A stretch of DNA of 64,000 bases from Alphaproteobacteria bacterium (GCA_018970445.1 JAGWWF010000002.1:124001-188000); one strand, 5' to 3'. Positions 41,383 through 50,687 are shown, counted from the first letter of the stretch. Notes: generated by a model not told the origin, from the letters alone. Program-made: numbers and translations.

Positions 41383-42423
41383 TTACAACGGCTTTCGCAG
41401 CAGGTCGAACAGCCGTTCGACATGGGCGATCGGCGTGTCCTGCAGGATGCCGTGGCCCAAGTTGAACACATGCGGACGACCCGACAGTGCATGACGGATG
41501 CGGGTGACGGCCTGTTCCAGCGCTTCGCCGCCGGTGATCAGCGCCAGCGGATCAAGATTGCCCTGCACCGGCATGCCCGGCGGCAGCATGGCATCGCCCC
41601 AGGCCGGATCGACCGTTTCATCGAGGCCCACCGCATCCACGCCTGTTTCCGCCGCATAAGCGGCCAGCTTGGCGCCGGCACCCTTGGGGAAACCGATGAT
41701 CGGCACATCGGGATGGCGCACCATCAGGCGGCCAACAATATCGGCATTGGGGGCAATCACCCAGCGTTCGAACTGGGCTGGCGACAACGTGCCGGCCCAG
41801 CTGTCAAACAGCTGGATGGCCTGGGCGCCCGCCTCGATCTGGCCCGACAGATAGTCAACCGTGACGGCCACGATCTTGTCGATCAGTGCCTGGAACCGGC
41901 CGGAGTCCTTATAGGCCAGATGGCGGGTTTCGGCCTGGTCCTTGCTACCATGACCGGCCACCATGTAGGTGGCAATCGTCCAGGGGCTGCCGGCAAAGCC
42001 CAGCATCGTCACCTTGGGATCGATGGCCTTGCGCACCTTGGCGACCGTCTCATAGATCTTGGCGAAGTGGAGCGGATTGGGCGCCAACATCGAAAAATCG
42101 CCATCGTGCAGCGGCGGGGTCAACTGTGGGCCTTCACCCGGGCCGAAGCTGAGCCCCTGGCCCATGGCATGCGGCACGATCAATATGTCGGAAAACAGGA
42201 TCGCCCCGTCCATGCCGAACCGGCGCAGCGGCTGGATGGTGATCTCGGCGGCGGCATCGCTGTCATAGACCAGTTCCAGAAACCCACCCTTTTCGGCGCG
42301 CAGGGCGCGATATTCGGGCAGATAGCGGCCAGCCTGCCGCATCAGCCAGACCGGCGGCGGGTCACGGCGCTCCCCCTTCAGAACGGCGAGTAGCGGCGGG
42401 TCAATGTGGGTCTCTTCGGCCAT
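41383..42423 (-). CDS. hemE: Uroporphyrinogen decarboxylase
   Basis: PPVWLMRQAGRYLPEYRALRAEKGGFLELVYDSDAAAEITIQPLRRFGMDGAILFSDIL; start at 42423 (MAEETHIDPP). Confidence 0.97.
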   Translation of the reverse strand: MAEETHIDPPLLAVLKGERRDPPPVWLMRQAGRYLPEYRALRAEKGGFLELVYDSDAAAEITIQPLRRFGMDGAILFSDILIVPHAMGQGLSFGPGEGPQLTPPLHDGDFSMLAPNPLHFAKIYETVAKVRKAIDPKVTMLGFAGSPWTIATYMVAGHGSKDQAETRHLAYKDSGRFQALIDKIVAVTVDYLSGQIEAGAQAIQLFDSWAGTLSPAQFERWVIAPNADIVGRLMVRHPDVPIIGFPKGAGAKLAAYAAETGVDAVGLDETVDPAWGDAMLPPGMPVQGNLDPLALITGGEALEQAVTRIRHALSGRPHVFNLGHGILQDTPIAHVERLFDLLRKPL

Positions 42424-42617
42424 GATGTCCCTTGGCGGCAAGCCATATCGCCGGTCAAGAGCAGAGCCACACAGCCATAAACGAAAAGACATGAAAGAAG
42501 GTTGTGACTGGTAGTGGCGCGGTGAATCCTGGGGATCAAAGCTGGTGCGCACATCCATCCACAGCCAGATGCGGCAGGATCTTGCCGGATTCCGGCGAGT
42601 CGCTGCCCTTGTCCCCG

Positions 42618-42626
42618 TTATCCACA
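42618..42626 (+). promoter_or_regulatory. DnaA box TTATCCACA
   Basis: Exact consensus match. Confidence 0.85.
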
Positions 42627-42641
42627 GGCCTGCCTGTGGAT
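42620..42641. repeat. Perfect inverted repeat ATCCACAGGC-CT-GCCTGTGGAT embedding a DnaA box
   Basis: 10-bp arms with 2-nt spacer read directly. Confidence 0.9.
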
Positions 42642-42742
42642 TCTTCCGCCTGATGATGCTTCTGATCGCGCTCGGTGGCCGGAAGATGTGAAAAGCCGCT
42701 TGCTCCGATGTCCACACCGGCACTAACGCTTTGCCCTGATGC

Positions 42743-42751
42743 TTATCCACA
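42743..42751 (+). promoter_or_regulatory. DnaA box TTATCCACA
   Basis: Exact consensus match. Confidence 0.85.
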
Positions 42752-42794
42752 GAGTCATCCGCCGCGAAATTGCCATCGAGCCGGGCTGCTGAGC

Positions 42795-43619
42795 GTGCCG
42801 GACTCGCTGCATCTGCATCTGATCAGTGATTCCACCGGCGAAACGCTGGAATCGGTCGCCAAGGCCAGTCTGGCGCGATTCGAAGGCGCAGAGGCGGTGA
42901 AGCATTTCTGGCCGATGGTGCGCAGCGAGGGCCATCTCGATCGCATCATCACCGAAGTGGCGAAAAAACCTGGTCTGGTGATCTACACGCTCGTCGATGG
43001 GGCGGTGCGCGATCGGCTGGAGCAGCGCTGTGCCACGCTGGGCCTGCCGATGGTCTCCCCACTGGATCCAACCATTTCGGCCCTGTCCGAACTGCTGGGG
43101 CAGGCCGCCACCCGCCGGCCCGGCCGCCAGCATGTGATGGACGAAGCCTATTTCCGCCGCGTCGATGCCATCAACTACACGATGGTGCATGACGATGGCG
43201 CCCAGGCCTCCGCCGAGGATCTGCAGGAGGCCGACATCGTGCTGCTCGGTGTCTCGCGCACCTCCAAGACGCCGACCTCAATCTATCTGGCCAATCGCGG
43301 TTACAAGACGGCCAACATCCCGCTGGTTCCGCAATCACCGCCGCCACCCCATGTCTGGCAGGTCCAGGGCCCGTTGCTGGTCGGGCTGACCACCGCCACC
43401 GAACGGCTGGTCCAGATCCGTCGCAACCGCCTGCTGTCGCTGGGCCAGACCCCTGATACCGATTATGTCGATGCCGAACGCATCGATGCCGAAGTGGCCT
43501 TTGCCCGCCGGCTGTTTGCCGATCACGACATAGCGGTGATCGATGTTTCGCGCCGCAGCATCGAGGAGACCGCGGCTGCCATCATCAACCTGCACCAGGC
43601 CAGGGTCGACAGGGCCTGA
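42795..43619 (+). CDS. ppsR: Pyruvate, water dikinase regulatory protein (DUF299 kinase/pyrophosphorylase)
   Basis: SLHLHLISDSTGETLESVAKASLARF; LLGVSRTSKTPTSIYLANRGYKTANIPLVP; GTG start proposed. Confidence 0.93.
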   Translation: MPDSLHLHLISDSTGETLESVAKASLARFEGAEAVKHFWPMVRSEGHLDRIITEVAKKPGLVIYTLVDGAVRDRLEQRCATLGLPMVSPLDPTISALSELLGQAATRRPGRQHVMDEAYFRRVDAINYTMVHDDGAQASAEDLQEADIVLLGVSRTSKTPTSIYLANRGYKTANIPLVPQSPPPPHVWQVQGPLLVGLTTATERLVQIRRNRLLSLGQTPDTDYVDAERIDAEVAFARRLFADHDIAVIDVSRRSIEETAAAIINLHQARVDRA

Positions 43620-44215
43620 TGATGCTGGTGCTCGCCAGTCAATCCGCCGCGCGCCGGGCCATGCTTGGCGCAGCCGGGGTGCCGCACGAAGCCTTGCCGG
43701 CCCATGTGGACGAGGCGGCAATCACGGCTGGACTGGTCGCCCAGGCCGCCAGCCCTGAACAGATTGCCGATGCACTGGCCGAAGTGAAGGCCCTGAAGAT
43801 CAGTCGCCAGCACCCCGGTGCGCTGGTGCTTGGGGCGGATTCAGTGGTGGTGACGGCCGATGGCACGCTGATCGCCAAGCCGGAAACCCGGTCCCGGGCC
43901 GAAGAACAGCTGAGGCAGCTGGCCGGCACCACGCACCAGCTGGTTTCGGCCGCGGTGATCTGCGAAGCCGGCAAGCCGGTGTGGCGGCAGGCTGGCGCTG
44001 CGCGGCTGACGATGCGGCCCCTGACGGATGGGTTCATCGCCCGCTATCTTGATGTCGAAGGCGATGCCGTTCTGGCCTGTGTCGGCTGCTACCGCATCGA
44101 AGGGCTGGGCGCGCAACTCTTCACCCGCATCGATGGCGATCAGTTCGTCATCCGCGGCCTGCCGCTGTTGGCAGTGCTGGCGTATCTGCGTCAGCGTGGA
44201 GTGGTGCCGGCATGA
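43619..44215 (+). CDS. Maf family nucleotide pyrophosphatase
   Basis: LVLASQSAARRAMLGAAGV; VLGADSVVVTADGTLIAKPETRSRAEEQLRQLAGTTHQLVSA. Confidence 0.93.
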   Translation: MMLVLASQSAARRAMLGAAGVPHEALPAHVDEAAITAGLVAQAASPEQIADALAEVKALKISRQHPGALVLGADSVVVTADGTLIAKPETRSRAEEQLRQLAGTTHQLVSAAVICEAGKPVWRQAGAARLTMRPLTDGFIARYLDVEGDAVLACVGCYRIEGLGAQLFTRIDGDQFVIRGLPLLAVLAYLRQRGVVPA

Positions 44216-45024
44216 TCGAGCCTGCGGTCGCCGGCGTGATCGGCTGGCCGATCAATCACAGCAAATCGCCGCGCATCCACCGGTTCTGGCTGGATCGGCT
44301 GGGCATGGACGGCGATTTCTGCCGCTTTCCGGTGGCACCCGCCTTGTTGCCGCAGTTTCTGGCTGCCATGCCGGCCATCGGGCTGCGCGGCGTCAATGTC
44401 ACCGTGCCGCACAAGCTGGATTGCATTGCGCAGCTTGACGCGCTGGCACCGTCCGCACGCTCGGTCGGTGCCGTCAACACCATCGTCGTGGGAAATGATG
44501 GCCAGTTGACTGGCCACAACACCGATGTGCTGGGCATTGCCGGCCCGGCACATGCCGCCATTGCCGGGCGCACGATGGTGGTGATCGGCAGCGGTGGCGC
44601 CGCCCGCGCGGCAGCCTTCGCCGCCCGCAGCAGCGGCGCTGTGGCCCTGTGGATCCAGGCCCGCAACCAGACGGACGCTGGCGCCATCCTGGCGCAAACC
44701 GGCCTGCCCGGTGGCCTGCTGCCGTGGGGCGGCAGACTGCCAGCGCACACTGGCCTGCTGTTCAACGCCACCCAGCTCGGCATGACGGGTCAGCCGCCAT
44801 TGCTTGCCGATCTGTCCACCCTGCCCGATGATGCAGTGGTGTTCGATGCCGTCTACGCCCCGCTGGACACAGCATTGCTGGCCGCCGCCCGCCACCGTGG
44901 CCTGGCCACCATCGACGGACTGGCCATGCTGATCGGCCAGGCGGCGGAGGCGTTCCGGCTGTTCTATGGTGCGCAGGCCCCGCGCCAGCATGACGATGAA
45001 CTGCGGGAGCGCTTGCTGCGATGA
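44212..45024 (+). CDS. aroE: Shikimate dehydrogenase
   Basis: GVIGWPINHSKSPRIHRFWLDRLGM; GVNVTVPHKLD; GAVNTIV; GHNTDVLGI. Confidence 0.95.
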   Translation: MIEPAVAGVIGWPINHSKSPRIHRFWLDRLGMDGDFCRFPVAPALLPQFLAAMPAIGLRGVNVTVPHKLDCIAQLDALAPSARSVGAVNTIVVGNDGQLTGHNTDVLGIAGPAHAAIAGRTMVVIGSGGAARAAAFAARSSGAVALWIQARNQTDAGAILAQTGLPGGLLPWGGRLPAHTGLLFNATQLGMTGQPPLLADLSTLPDDAVVFDAVYAPLDTALLAAARHRGLATIDGLAMLIGQAAEAFRLFYGAQAPRQHDDELRERLLR

Positions 45025-45605
45025 GCCGTACCACCATCATCGGCCTGACCGGTTCCATCGGCATGGGCAAATCCACCGTGGCGGCGATGTTCCGGCGGCT
45101 GGGCATACCGGTCTTCGATGCCGATGCCGAGGTGCGCCGCCTGCAAGGACCGGGCGGCCGTGCGCTTGCTGCCATCGAGCAGCTGTTCCCCGGCACCACC
45201 CACCCTGGCGGGCTGCACCGCGACCGGCTGGGGGCAGCGGTCTTTGGCGATCATGCCAAGCTGCGCGCCCTGGAACGCCTGCTGCATCCGCTGGTGGCCG
45301 AAGCGCAGAGTGCGTTTCTTGGCGCTCACCGCCTGAAGCCGGCCATCGTGCTGGATGTGCCATTGCTGTTCGAGAAGGATGGTTGGCGCCGTTGCCATTT
45401 CACCGTGGTGGTATCGGCACCGTTTCGCGTGCAGCGCGCCCGCGTGCTGGCGCGGCCGGGCATGACACCCGAAAAATTTGCCGGGATCCTGAAAGGCCAG
45501 ATGCCCGATCGGGAGAAGCGCCAGCGGGCGGATGTGGTGATTGAAACCGGGCGCGGCCGGCGGCACACATGGCTTGCAGTGAAATCGCTGGTTGCAGCCC
45601 TGTAG
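45021..45605 (+). CDS. coaE: Dephospho-CoA kinase
   Basis: IIGLTGSIGMGKSTVAAMFRRLGIPVFDADAEV; LDVPLLFEKDGW. Confidence 0.95.
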   Translation: MSRTTIIGLTGSIGMGKSTVAAMFRRLGIPVFDADAEVRRLQGPGGRALAAIEQLFPGTTHPGGLHRDRLGAAVFGDHAKLRALERLLHPLVAEAQSAFLGAHRLKPAIVLDVPLLFEKDGWRRCHFTVVVSAPFRVQRARVLARPGMTPEKFAGILKGQMPDREKRQRADVVIETGRGRRHTWLAVKSLVAAL

Positions 45606-45642
45606 CGCTTGCCCTTCGCGCCGACTGCACTACATGGGTGCC

Positions 45643-46308
45643 ATGCGCGAAATCGTCTGGGACACCGAAACCACCGGCATCATGCCGGGTGATGGCCATC
45701 GCATCGTGGAAATCGGTGCGGTGGAAATGATCAACCGCACCATCACCGGGCGGACGTTCCACACCTATATCGATCCGCAACGGCCAATGCCCAAGGATGC
45801 GGAACGCGTGCACGGCCTGTCGAGCGATTTCCTGACCGGCCAGCCCATTTTCGAACAGGTTGTCGATGATTTCCTTGCCTTCATCGGCGATGCGCCGCTG
45901 GTGGCCCACAACGCCGCGTTCGACATGGAGTTTCTGAACTGGGAACTGAAACGTGCCGGGATGCCGATCGTGCCGATCAGCCGGGCCATCGACACGCTGG
46001 AGATCAGCCGCAAGGCCAACCCGGGCACCAAGCACACGCTGGACGCGCTGTGCACCCGTTATGGCATTGATCTTTCAGCCCGCACCAAACATGGGGCCCT
46101 GCTCGATGCCGAGCTGCTGGCCCGTGTCTATATCGAGTTGACCGGAGGGCGGCAGATCGGATTCGACCTTGCCAGCGATGCTGGGCAGGTGGAAACTGCG
46201 TACGAGCGGGTGAGTCTGACGCCACGTGCTCACCATGCCAGCGCGGAGGAGCTGGCAGCGCACGCCAATTTTGTGGCCGGCCTGAAGGACCCGCTCTGGC
46301 TGTCGTGA
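45643..46308 (+). CDS. dnaQ: DNA polymerase III subunit epsilon
   Basis: REIVWDTETTGIMPGDGHRIVEIGAVEM; VAHNAAFDMEFLNWEL; HGALLDAELLARVYIELTGG. Confidence 0.96.
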   Translation: MREIVWDTETTGIMPGDGHRIVEIGAVEMINRTITGRTFHTYIDPQRPMPKDAERVHGLSSDFLTGQPIFEQVVDDFLAFIGDAPLVAHNAAFDMEFLNWELKRAGMPIVPISRAIDTLEISRKANPGTKHTLDALCTRYGIDLSARTKHGALLDAELLARVYIELTGGRQIGFDLASDAGQVETAYERVSLTPRAHHASAEELAAHANFVAGLKDPLWLS

Positions 46309-46352
46309 CTGGCAGTTGTCGCCCGTCAGCAGTCTTTAGGGAGTAGCAAGGC

Positions 46353-46982
46353 ATGGATATCCGCATTTCAGGGCACCAGGTCGACACCGGGGCGGCTTTT
46401 GGCGAACATGTTCACGATCGTCTGGGCGCAATGGTGACGAAATATTTCCCCCGCGCGCTGTCGGCGCATGTCACGCTGGGACCGGCCCCCTATGGCCATT
46501 TCGGCTGCGATATCGTCATGCATGTGATGGCCGATCTGATCCTGAAGGGTTCAGCGCGCGCGGCCGATGCGCATATCGCCTTTGATGCCGCCTCTGAACG
46601 GATCGACAAGCAGTTGCGGCGGTACATGCGTCGGCTGAAGGATCGCCATTCGCCGGCCGCGGCGCGCGGCACGCCGGACGTGGCCGAACTGCCGCCGCTC
46701 GACAATGCCGAATACAAGATTTTCGCCGCCGCCCCCGACGACGCTGAACCGGTGGGCGAGGCGCCGCTGATCATCGCCGAAACCCGGGTCGACATCCCCA
46801 CCGCCAGCGTTGGCGATGCGGTGATGATGCTGGACCTGCGCAACACGACGGCGCTGCTGTTCGTCAACAGTGCCACCGGCGATCACAACATGGTCTATCG
46901 CCGCGAAGACGGCAGCATCGGCTGGGTAGAGCCGCGTGCGCTTGTCAGCGGTGCGCCGCGGCGCGCGGTCATGGCCGGCTGA
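46353..46982 (+). CDS. hpf: Ribosome hibernation-promoting factor, long form
   Basis: MDIRISGHQVDTGAAFGEHVHDRLGAMVTKYFPRALSAHVTLG; C-terminal domain VMMLDLRNTTALLFVNSATGDHNMVYRREDGSIGWVEP. Confidence 0.93.
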   Translation: MDIRISGHQVDTGAAFGEHVHDRLGAMVTKYFPRALSAHVTLGPAPYGHFGCDIVMHVMADLILKGSARAADAHIAFDAASERIDKQLRRYMRRLKDRHSPAAARGTPDVAELPPLDNAEYKIFAAAPDDAEPVGEAPLIIAETRVDIPTASVGDAVMMLDLRNTTALLFVNSATGDHNMVYRREDGSIGWVEPRALVSGAPRRAVMAG

Positions 46983-46993
46983 CCGCACCCGTC

Positions 46994-47476
46994 ATGACAT
47001 CGCTTGCCCAGAGTGCCGGCTTTGCTGGCCTGCTGCTGCCGAACGGGGTAATCCCCTTGCTGGCGGCCTTTTCGCGAGACGCCGTGCTGATGGCGCTGGC
47101 GCGTCACGCGGCGACAGAACTGGGCTTGCCGGACATGCTGGTCAAGGAGGCGCTGCGCACCCGCGAAGCCCTGGGATCGACCAGCTTTGGCGCCGGTGTC
47201 GCCATTCCGCACGCGCGTCTGGCCGGGCTTGATCGCTGCCATGCGGTCATTGCCCGGCTGCCGCAGCCGATTGATTGGCAATCCAGCGATGGCCAGCCCG
47301 TGGATGTCGCCGTGCTGCTGCTCTCGCCCGATGGGCCTGGTACCGATCATCTGAAGGCTCTGGCCCGGATCAGCCGTTGTCTGCGCGATCCGGCAACGCT
47401 GCCGGGCATCCGGGCCGCTGCTGATGCGGCAGCCATTCGTGGCGTTATCAGCGGCGATGTCCGTGTGACGGCGTGA
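46994..47476 (+). CDS. ptsN: PTS IIA-like nitrogen regulatory protein PtsN
   Basis: LVKEALRTREALGSTSFGAGVAIPHARLAGLDRCHAVIARLPQPIDWQSSDGQPVDVAVLLLSPD. Confidence 0.93.
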   Translation: MTSLAQSAGFAGLLLPNGVIPLLAAFSRDAVLMALARHAATELGLPDMLVKEALRTREALGSTSFGAGVAIPHARLAGLDRCHAVIARLPQPIDWQSSDGQPVDVAVLLLSPDGPGTDHLKALARISRCLRDPATLPGIRAAADAAAIRGVISGDVRVTA

Positions 47477-47805
47477 CCGATCCGGCCTTGCCCCGGCTCG
47501 TCAGCCGGTTCCGCGTGGATTGGCTGCTGCGGCAGGTTGCAGCCCAGGGTGGCTTTGGCGCCGTGCTGGCCCGCGGCGACAGTGAAGCCGGCGCCATTGC
47601 CGTGGTGACGCGCAGTGGCGGCAGCGAAACGCTGCTGGCGCCGGTGCTGGGTGTGGCCGGTTACGAAATGGCGCAGATGGCCAGCGGTGAGGCTGTTGCC
47701 GGCTGGATCGCGCGGGCCCGCCAGCGGGATCCGGATCTGTGGGTGATCGAACTGGATATCCCGCAGGCGGCTCAACTCGTCGCGCAAATCCTGTCGCCCG
47801 GTTGA
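47473..47805 (+). CDS. DUF1491 family protein
   Basis: LVSRFRVDWLLRQVAAQGGFGAVLARGDSEAGAIAVVTR...RDPDLWVIELDI. Confidence 0.85.
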   Translation: MTDPALPRLVSRFRVDWLLRQVAAQGGFGAVLARGDSEAGAIAVVTRSGGSETLLAPVLGVAGYEMAQMASGEAVAGWIARARQRDPDLWVIELDIPQAAQLVAQILSPG

Positions 47806-47838
47806 TTGCCAGCGCAAAGTTACGCTGTAACTCTTGGC

Positions 47839-48414
47839 ATGGTTGCAAAGGCGATCCGGACCATCACACAGCAGGCCGCGCGGCTGATCGCGGCCGCCAT
47901 GCTGCTGGCGGTCGCTTCGCCCGCCCTTGCCGAAACCAGCCTGCCGATCCTGCCCGGTGAAGATGACCGGGTGGTTGCCACCATCAGCGGCCAGCCGGCA
48001 CCTGCCACTGCATCGGGGCTTGCCAACCTGGTGCAGATGGTTGCCGCCGCTCCGGCCGCGGCCGATGCCGATCTGGATTGTCTGGCCACCGCCGTGTGGT
48101 TCGAAAGCCGCGGTGAGGCGCTGGAAGGCCAGCTCGCGGTGGCCCAGGCCGTCGTCAACCGCGCCCAGTCCGGCCGTTGGGGCAAAGGCGTCTGCGGCGT
48201 GATCAAGGCTCCGCGCCAGTTCAATTTCGTCGCGGCCCGGGTGCAGCGCGGCACCGCGACCTTCACCATCGCGATGGCTGTTGCCCGTATCGCCATGCAG
48301 GGCCTGTGGCACGACATTGCCGAAGGCGCCCACAGCTTTCATGCTGCCCGGCTCAACCCGCGCTGGCGGCTGACGCGGGTGGCCAGGGTGGGCAATCACG
48401 TTTTCTACCGTTGA
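47839..48414 (+). CDS. Cell wall hydrolase (SleB-like)
   Basis: LDCLATAVWFESRGEALEGQLAVAQAVVNRAQSGRWGKGVCGVIKAPRQFNFV. Confidence 0.9.
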   Translation: MVAKAIRTITQQAARLIAAAMLLAVASPALAETSLPILPGEDDRVVATISGQPAPATASGLANLVQMVAAAPAAADADLDCLATAVWFESRGEALEGQLAVAQAVVNRAQSGRWGKGVCGVIKAPRQFNFVAARVQRGTATFTIAMAVARIAMQGLWHDIAEGAHSFHAARLNPRWRLTRVARVGNHVFYR

Positions 48415-48447
48415 TGTCTGCCCGCCGCGTGGCGGTGCAATCCCCTC

Positions 48448-48912
48448 ATGACGTCTGATCTCACCGCCGCCGATGTGCTGCGGGGCACCTGCCGCTGGCT
48501 GCTGCGCGCTGGCGTCAGCCCGCTGGCCGAAGTGCCACTGGCCGGTGGCCGCCGGGCCGATATCCTGGGTGTCGATGCTGCCGGCCGGCTGACGCTTGTG
48601 GAAATCAAGGTGAGCCTTGCCGATCTGCGCGGCGATCGCAAATGGATCGACTATCTCGATCATTGCGATCGCTATTTCTGGGCGGTCCCCGCCGGCCTGC
48701 CGCTCGATGATCTGTACGGCCCGGCATTTCGCCCGGCTGAAACCGGCCTGCTGGTTGCCGATCGATTTGATGCCGAACAGATGCGTGATGCGCCGTGGCG
48801 TCCGTTGGCCGCCGCCCGCCGCAAGGCGATCACGCTGGTGCTGGCGCAGCGGGCCGCGCGGCGCTGGCTGGCCAGCATCGATCCTGAAAGCGCCAGCGCG
48901 CCCTATGACTGA
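48448..48912 (+). CDS. mmcB: MmcB family DNA repair protein
   Basis: RRADILGVDAAGRLTLVEIKVSLADLRGDRKWIDYLDHCDRYFWAVPAGLPLD. Confidence 0.9.
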   Translation: MTSDLTAADVLRGTCRWLLRAGVSPLAEVPLAGGRRADILGVDAAGRLTLVEIKVSLADLRGDRKWIDYLDHCDRYFWAVPAGLPLDDLYGPAFRPAETGLLVADRFDAEQMRDAPWRPLAAARRKAITLVLAQRAARRWLASIDPESASAPYD

Positions 48913-50687
48913 ACCGGCCGGCCGCCGCCGCTAGCAATCCAGGCCTTCACCTTGGCTTCGAGCACGGCCAGCGGCACGGCGCCGGTATCAAGGCAGACCT
49001 CGTGGAAATCCCGGACGTCAAAGCGGCTACCGAGCGCTGCTGCCGCCTCCCGCCGCAGCCGGGCAAAGGTCAGCTCGCCGATCTTGTAGGCGCAGGCCTG
49101 GCCCGGCTGCGCAATATAGCGATCGATCTCCACCGCCACATCGCGCGGCGCCATGGAGGTGTTGTCCAGCATATAGGCAATCGCCCGATCCCGGCTCCAG
49201 CCCAGCGCGTGGAGGCCGGTATCCACCACCAGCCGCACGGCCCGCAGCATTTCCATGTCGAGATGGCCAAACCATTGCCAAGGATCTGAAAACATTCCCA
49301 GTTCTCGCCCCAGCGATTCGGCATAAAGGCCCCAGCCTTCGGCATAGGCGGTGCTCCTGCCGCGCTTCAGCCCGTCGGGCAGGGTCTTGTCCTCGTTGAC
49401 CAGCGTGATCTGGTAATGATGGCCGGGGATGCCCTCGTGCAGGGTCAGGGTTTCCAGCGTCGGGATCGGCCGGGTGTTCAGCATCGCCATGTTGAAGAAC
49501 AATATCCCCGGCGACACGCCATCGGGCGGCCCGGCGCGATAATAGCCGGTGCCGCGCTGGCCCCCAAGGGCGGGCAATGGTGCCACCTTGAACGGCGCGC
49601 GTGGCCGCCGGTGGAACAGGCGTGGCATGCCTGGCCAGATCCGTGCCTCGATTTCGGCAAAGCGTGCCAGCAATTCGGCCTCGGTCTTGCAATAGAAGCG
49701 CGGATCGCTGCGCACATGGTCAAACAGCGATTTCAGATCGCCGGCCCAGCCGAGCTGTGCCCGTGTCGTCTCGAATTCTGCGCGGATGCGCGCCACTTCG
49801 GCCAGGCCCAGATCATGGATCGCCTGCGCCGCGATCGGCAGCGTGGTGTGTCGCTCCAGCTCGGCGGCATAAAGCCGGTCACCATCCCTGGTGGCCCAGC
49901 GGCCGGGCCCCACCGGCGCGGCCGGACGATAGGTGCCGGCCAGAAATGCCTGCCAGCGCGCATAGGCTGGCAGCACCGTATCGGCGATCATGCCGCGATA
50001 TCGGGCTGGCCAGTCCCCGCCCGCCAGTGCCGCTGGCAGCCGGGTGATCGCGCTGAAGAACGGGGTGTCTTCCGGTTTCAGGGCCAGCATCGCCGCCACC
50101 TGGGCCAGCACATTGTCGACCAGCACGCGTGGCAGCAGGCGGCCGGCGGCCATGCCCTCGCGCAGGCGCAGGATCATCTGGTCGAGATGGCCGCTGAACA
50201 GCCGCAGCCGCTCCAGCCCGTCGGCATAATCTGCGGCCGTTTCAAACAGCGCCCCCGGACCGGCCACAAAATCCGGAAGTTCGACATGCAGGCCGAAACT
50301 GGGGTTCAGCGCCAGCTGCCGCTGGATGGCGAACAGTCCGGTTTCATGGGCGATGATCGTCTGTTGCAGGCTGCGGCCGATCACGTCGCAGGCGATGCGC
50401 TCGGCTGCGGTCAGGCCGGCGCGGTCGATGCCGGCCAGTGCGGCGGCGGCCTGCCGGCGCGTCGCCACGCTGGCCTGCGCCCAGGCATCCGACAGCGGAT
50501 CGACAAACACCGCTTCCCCCGCCGGGCGCCGCCGGCCGGCCGGCCCGGTGGGCGACAGGGCGGCATCGGCGGCCGCCACGCGCGCCAGCAGCGCGGCCAG
50601 CTGTGCCGAGGGGCCGTCCGCAGCCGCCAGCGCCGGTGCGGCCGGCAGCGCGGCGATCATTCCCAGCGCAGCGCGACGGCTCAGCAT
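48903..50687 (-). CDS. DUF885 family protein, second paralogue
   Basis: HEGIPGHHYQ; YAEGWGLYAESLGRELGMFSDPWQWFGHLDMEMLRAVRLVVDTGLHALGWSRDRAI. Confidence 0.88.
   Translation of the reverse strand: MLSRRAALGMIAALPAAPALAAADGPSAQLAALLARVAAADAALSPTGPAGRRRPAGEAVFVDPLSDAWAQASVATRRQAAAALAGIDRAGLTAAERIACDVIGRSLQQTIIAHETGLFAIQRQLALNPSFGLHVELPDFVAGPGALFETAADYADGLERLRLFSGHLDQMILRLREGMAAGRLLPRVLVDNVLAQVAAMLALKPEDTPFFSAITRLPAALAGGDWPARYRGMIADTVLPAYARWQAFLAGTYRPAAPVGPGRWATRDGDRLYAAELERHTTLPIAAQAIHDLGLAEVARIRAEFETTRAQLGWAGDLKSLFDHVRSDPRFYCKTEAELLARFAEIEARIWPGMPRLFHRRPRAPFKVAPLPALGGQRGTGYYRAGPPDGVSPGILFFNMAMLNTRPIPTLETLTLHEGIPGHHYQITLVNEDKTLPDGLKRGRSTAYAEGWGLYAESLGRELGMFSDPWQWFGHLDMEMLRAVRLVVDTGLHALGWSRDRAIAYMLDNTSMAPRDVAVEIDRYIAQPGQACAYKIGELTFARLRREAAAALGSRFDVRDFHEVCLDTGAVPLAVLEAKVKAWIASGGGRPVQS

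Larger units (their letters stand above)
42424..42794. other. Putative chromosomal replication origin (oriC) in hemE / ppsR divergent spacer
   Basis: Two exact TTATCCACA DnaA boxes (42618-42626, 42743-42751), near-matches at 42555-42563, 42635-42643 (-) and 42708-42716, five GANTC sites, A-rich tract; hemE-adjacent as in Caulobacter and Rickettsia. Confidence 0.78.

Noticed and set aside
42424-42750. Upstream extension of the hemE ORF through the spacer
   Set aside because: HemE homology starts at MAEETHIDPP (42423); the upstream translation has no homology and covers the DnaA boxes.
48415-48447. LexA (GTTC-N7-GTTC) operator upstream of mmcB
   Set aside because: Looked for because MmcB is SOS-linked in Caulobacter, but no such motif is present in the short upstream spacer.
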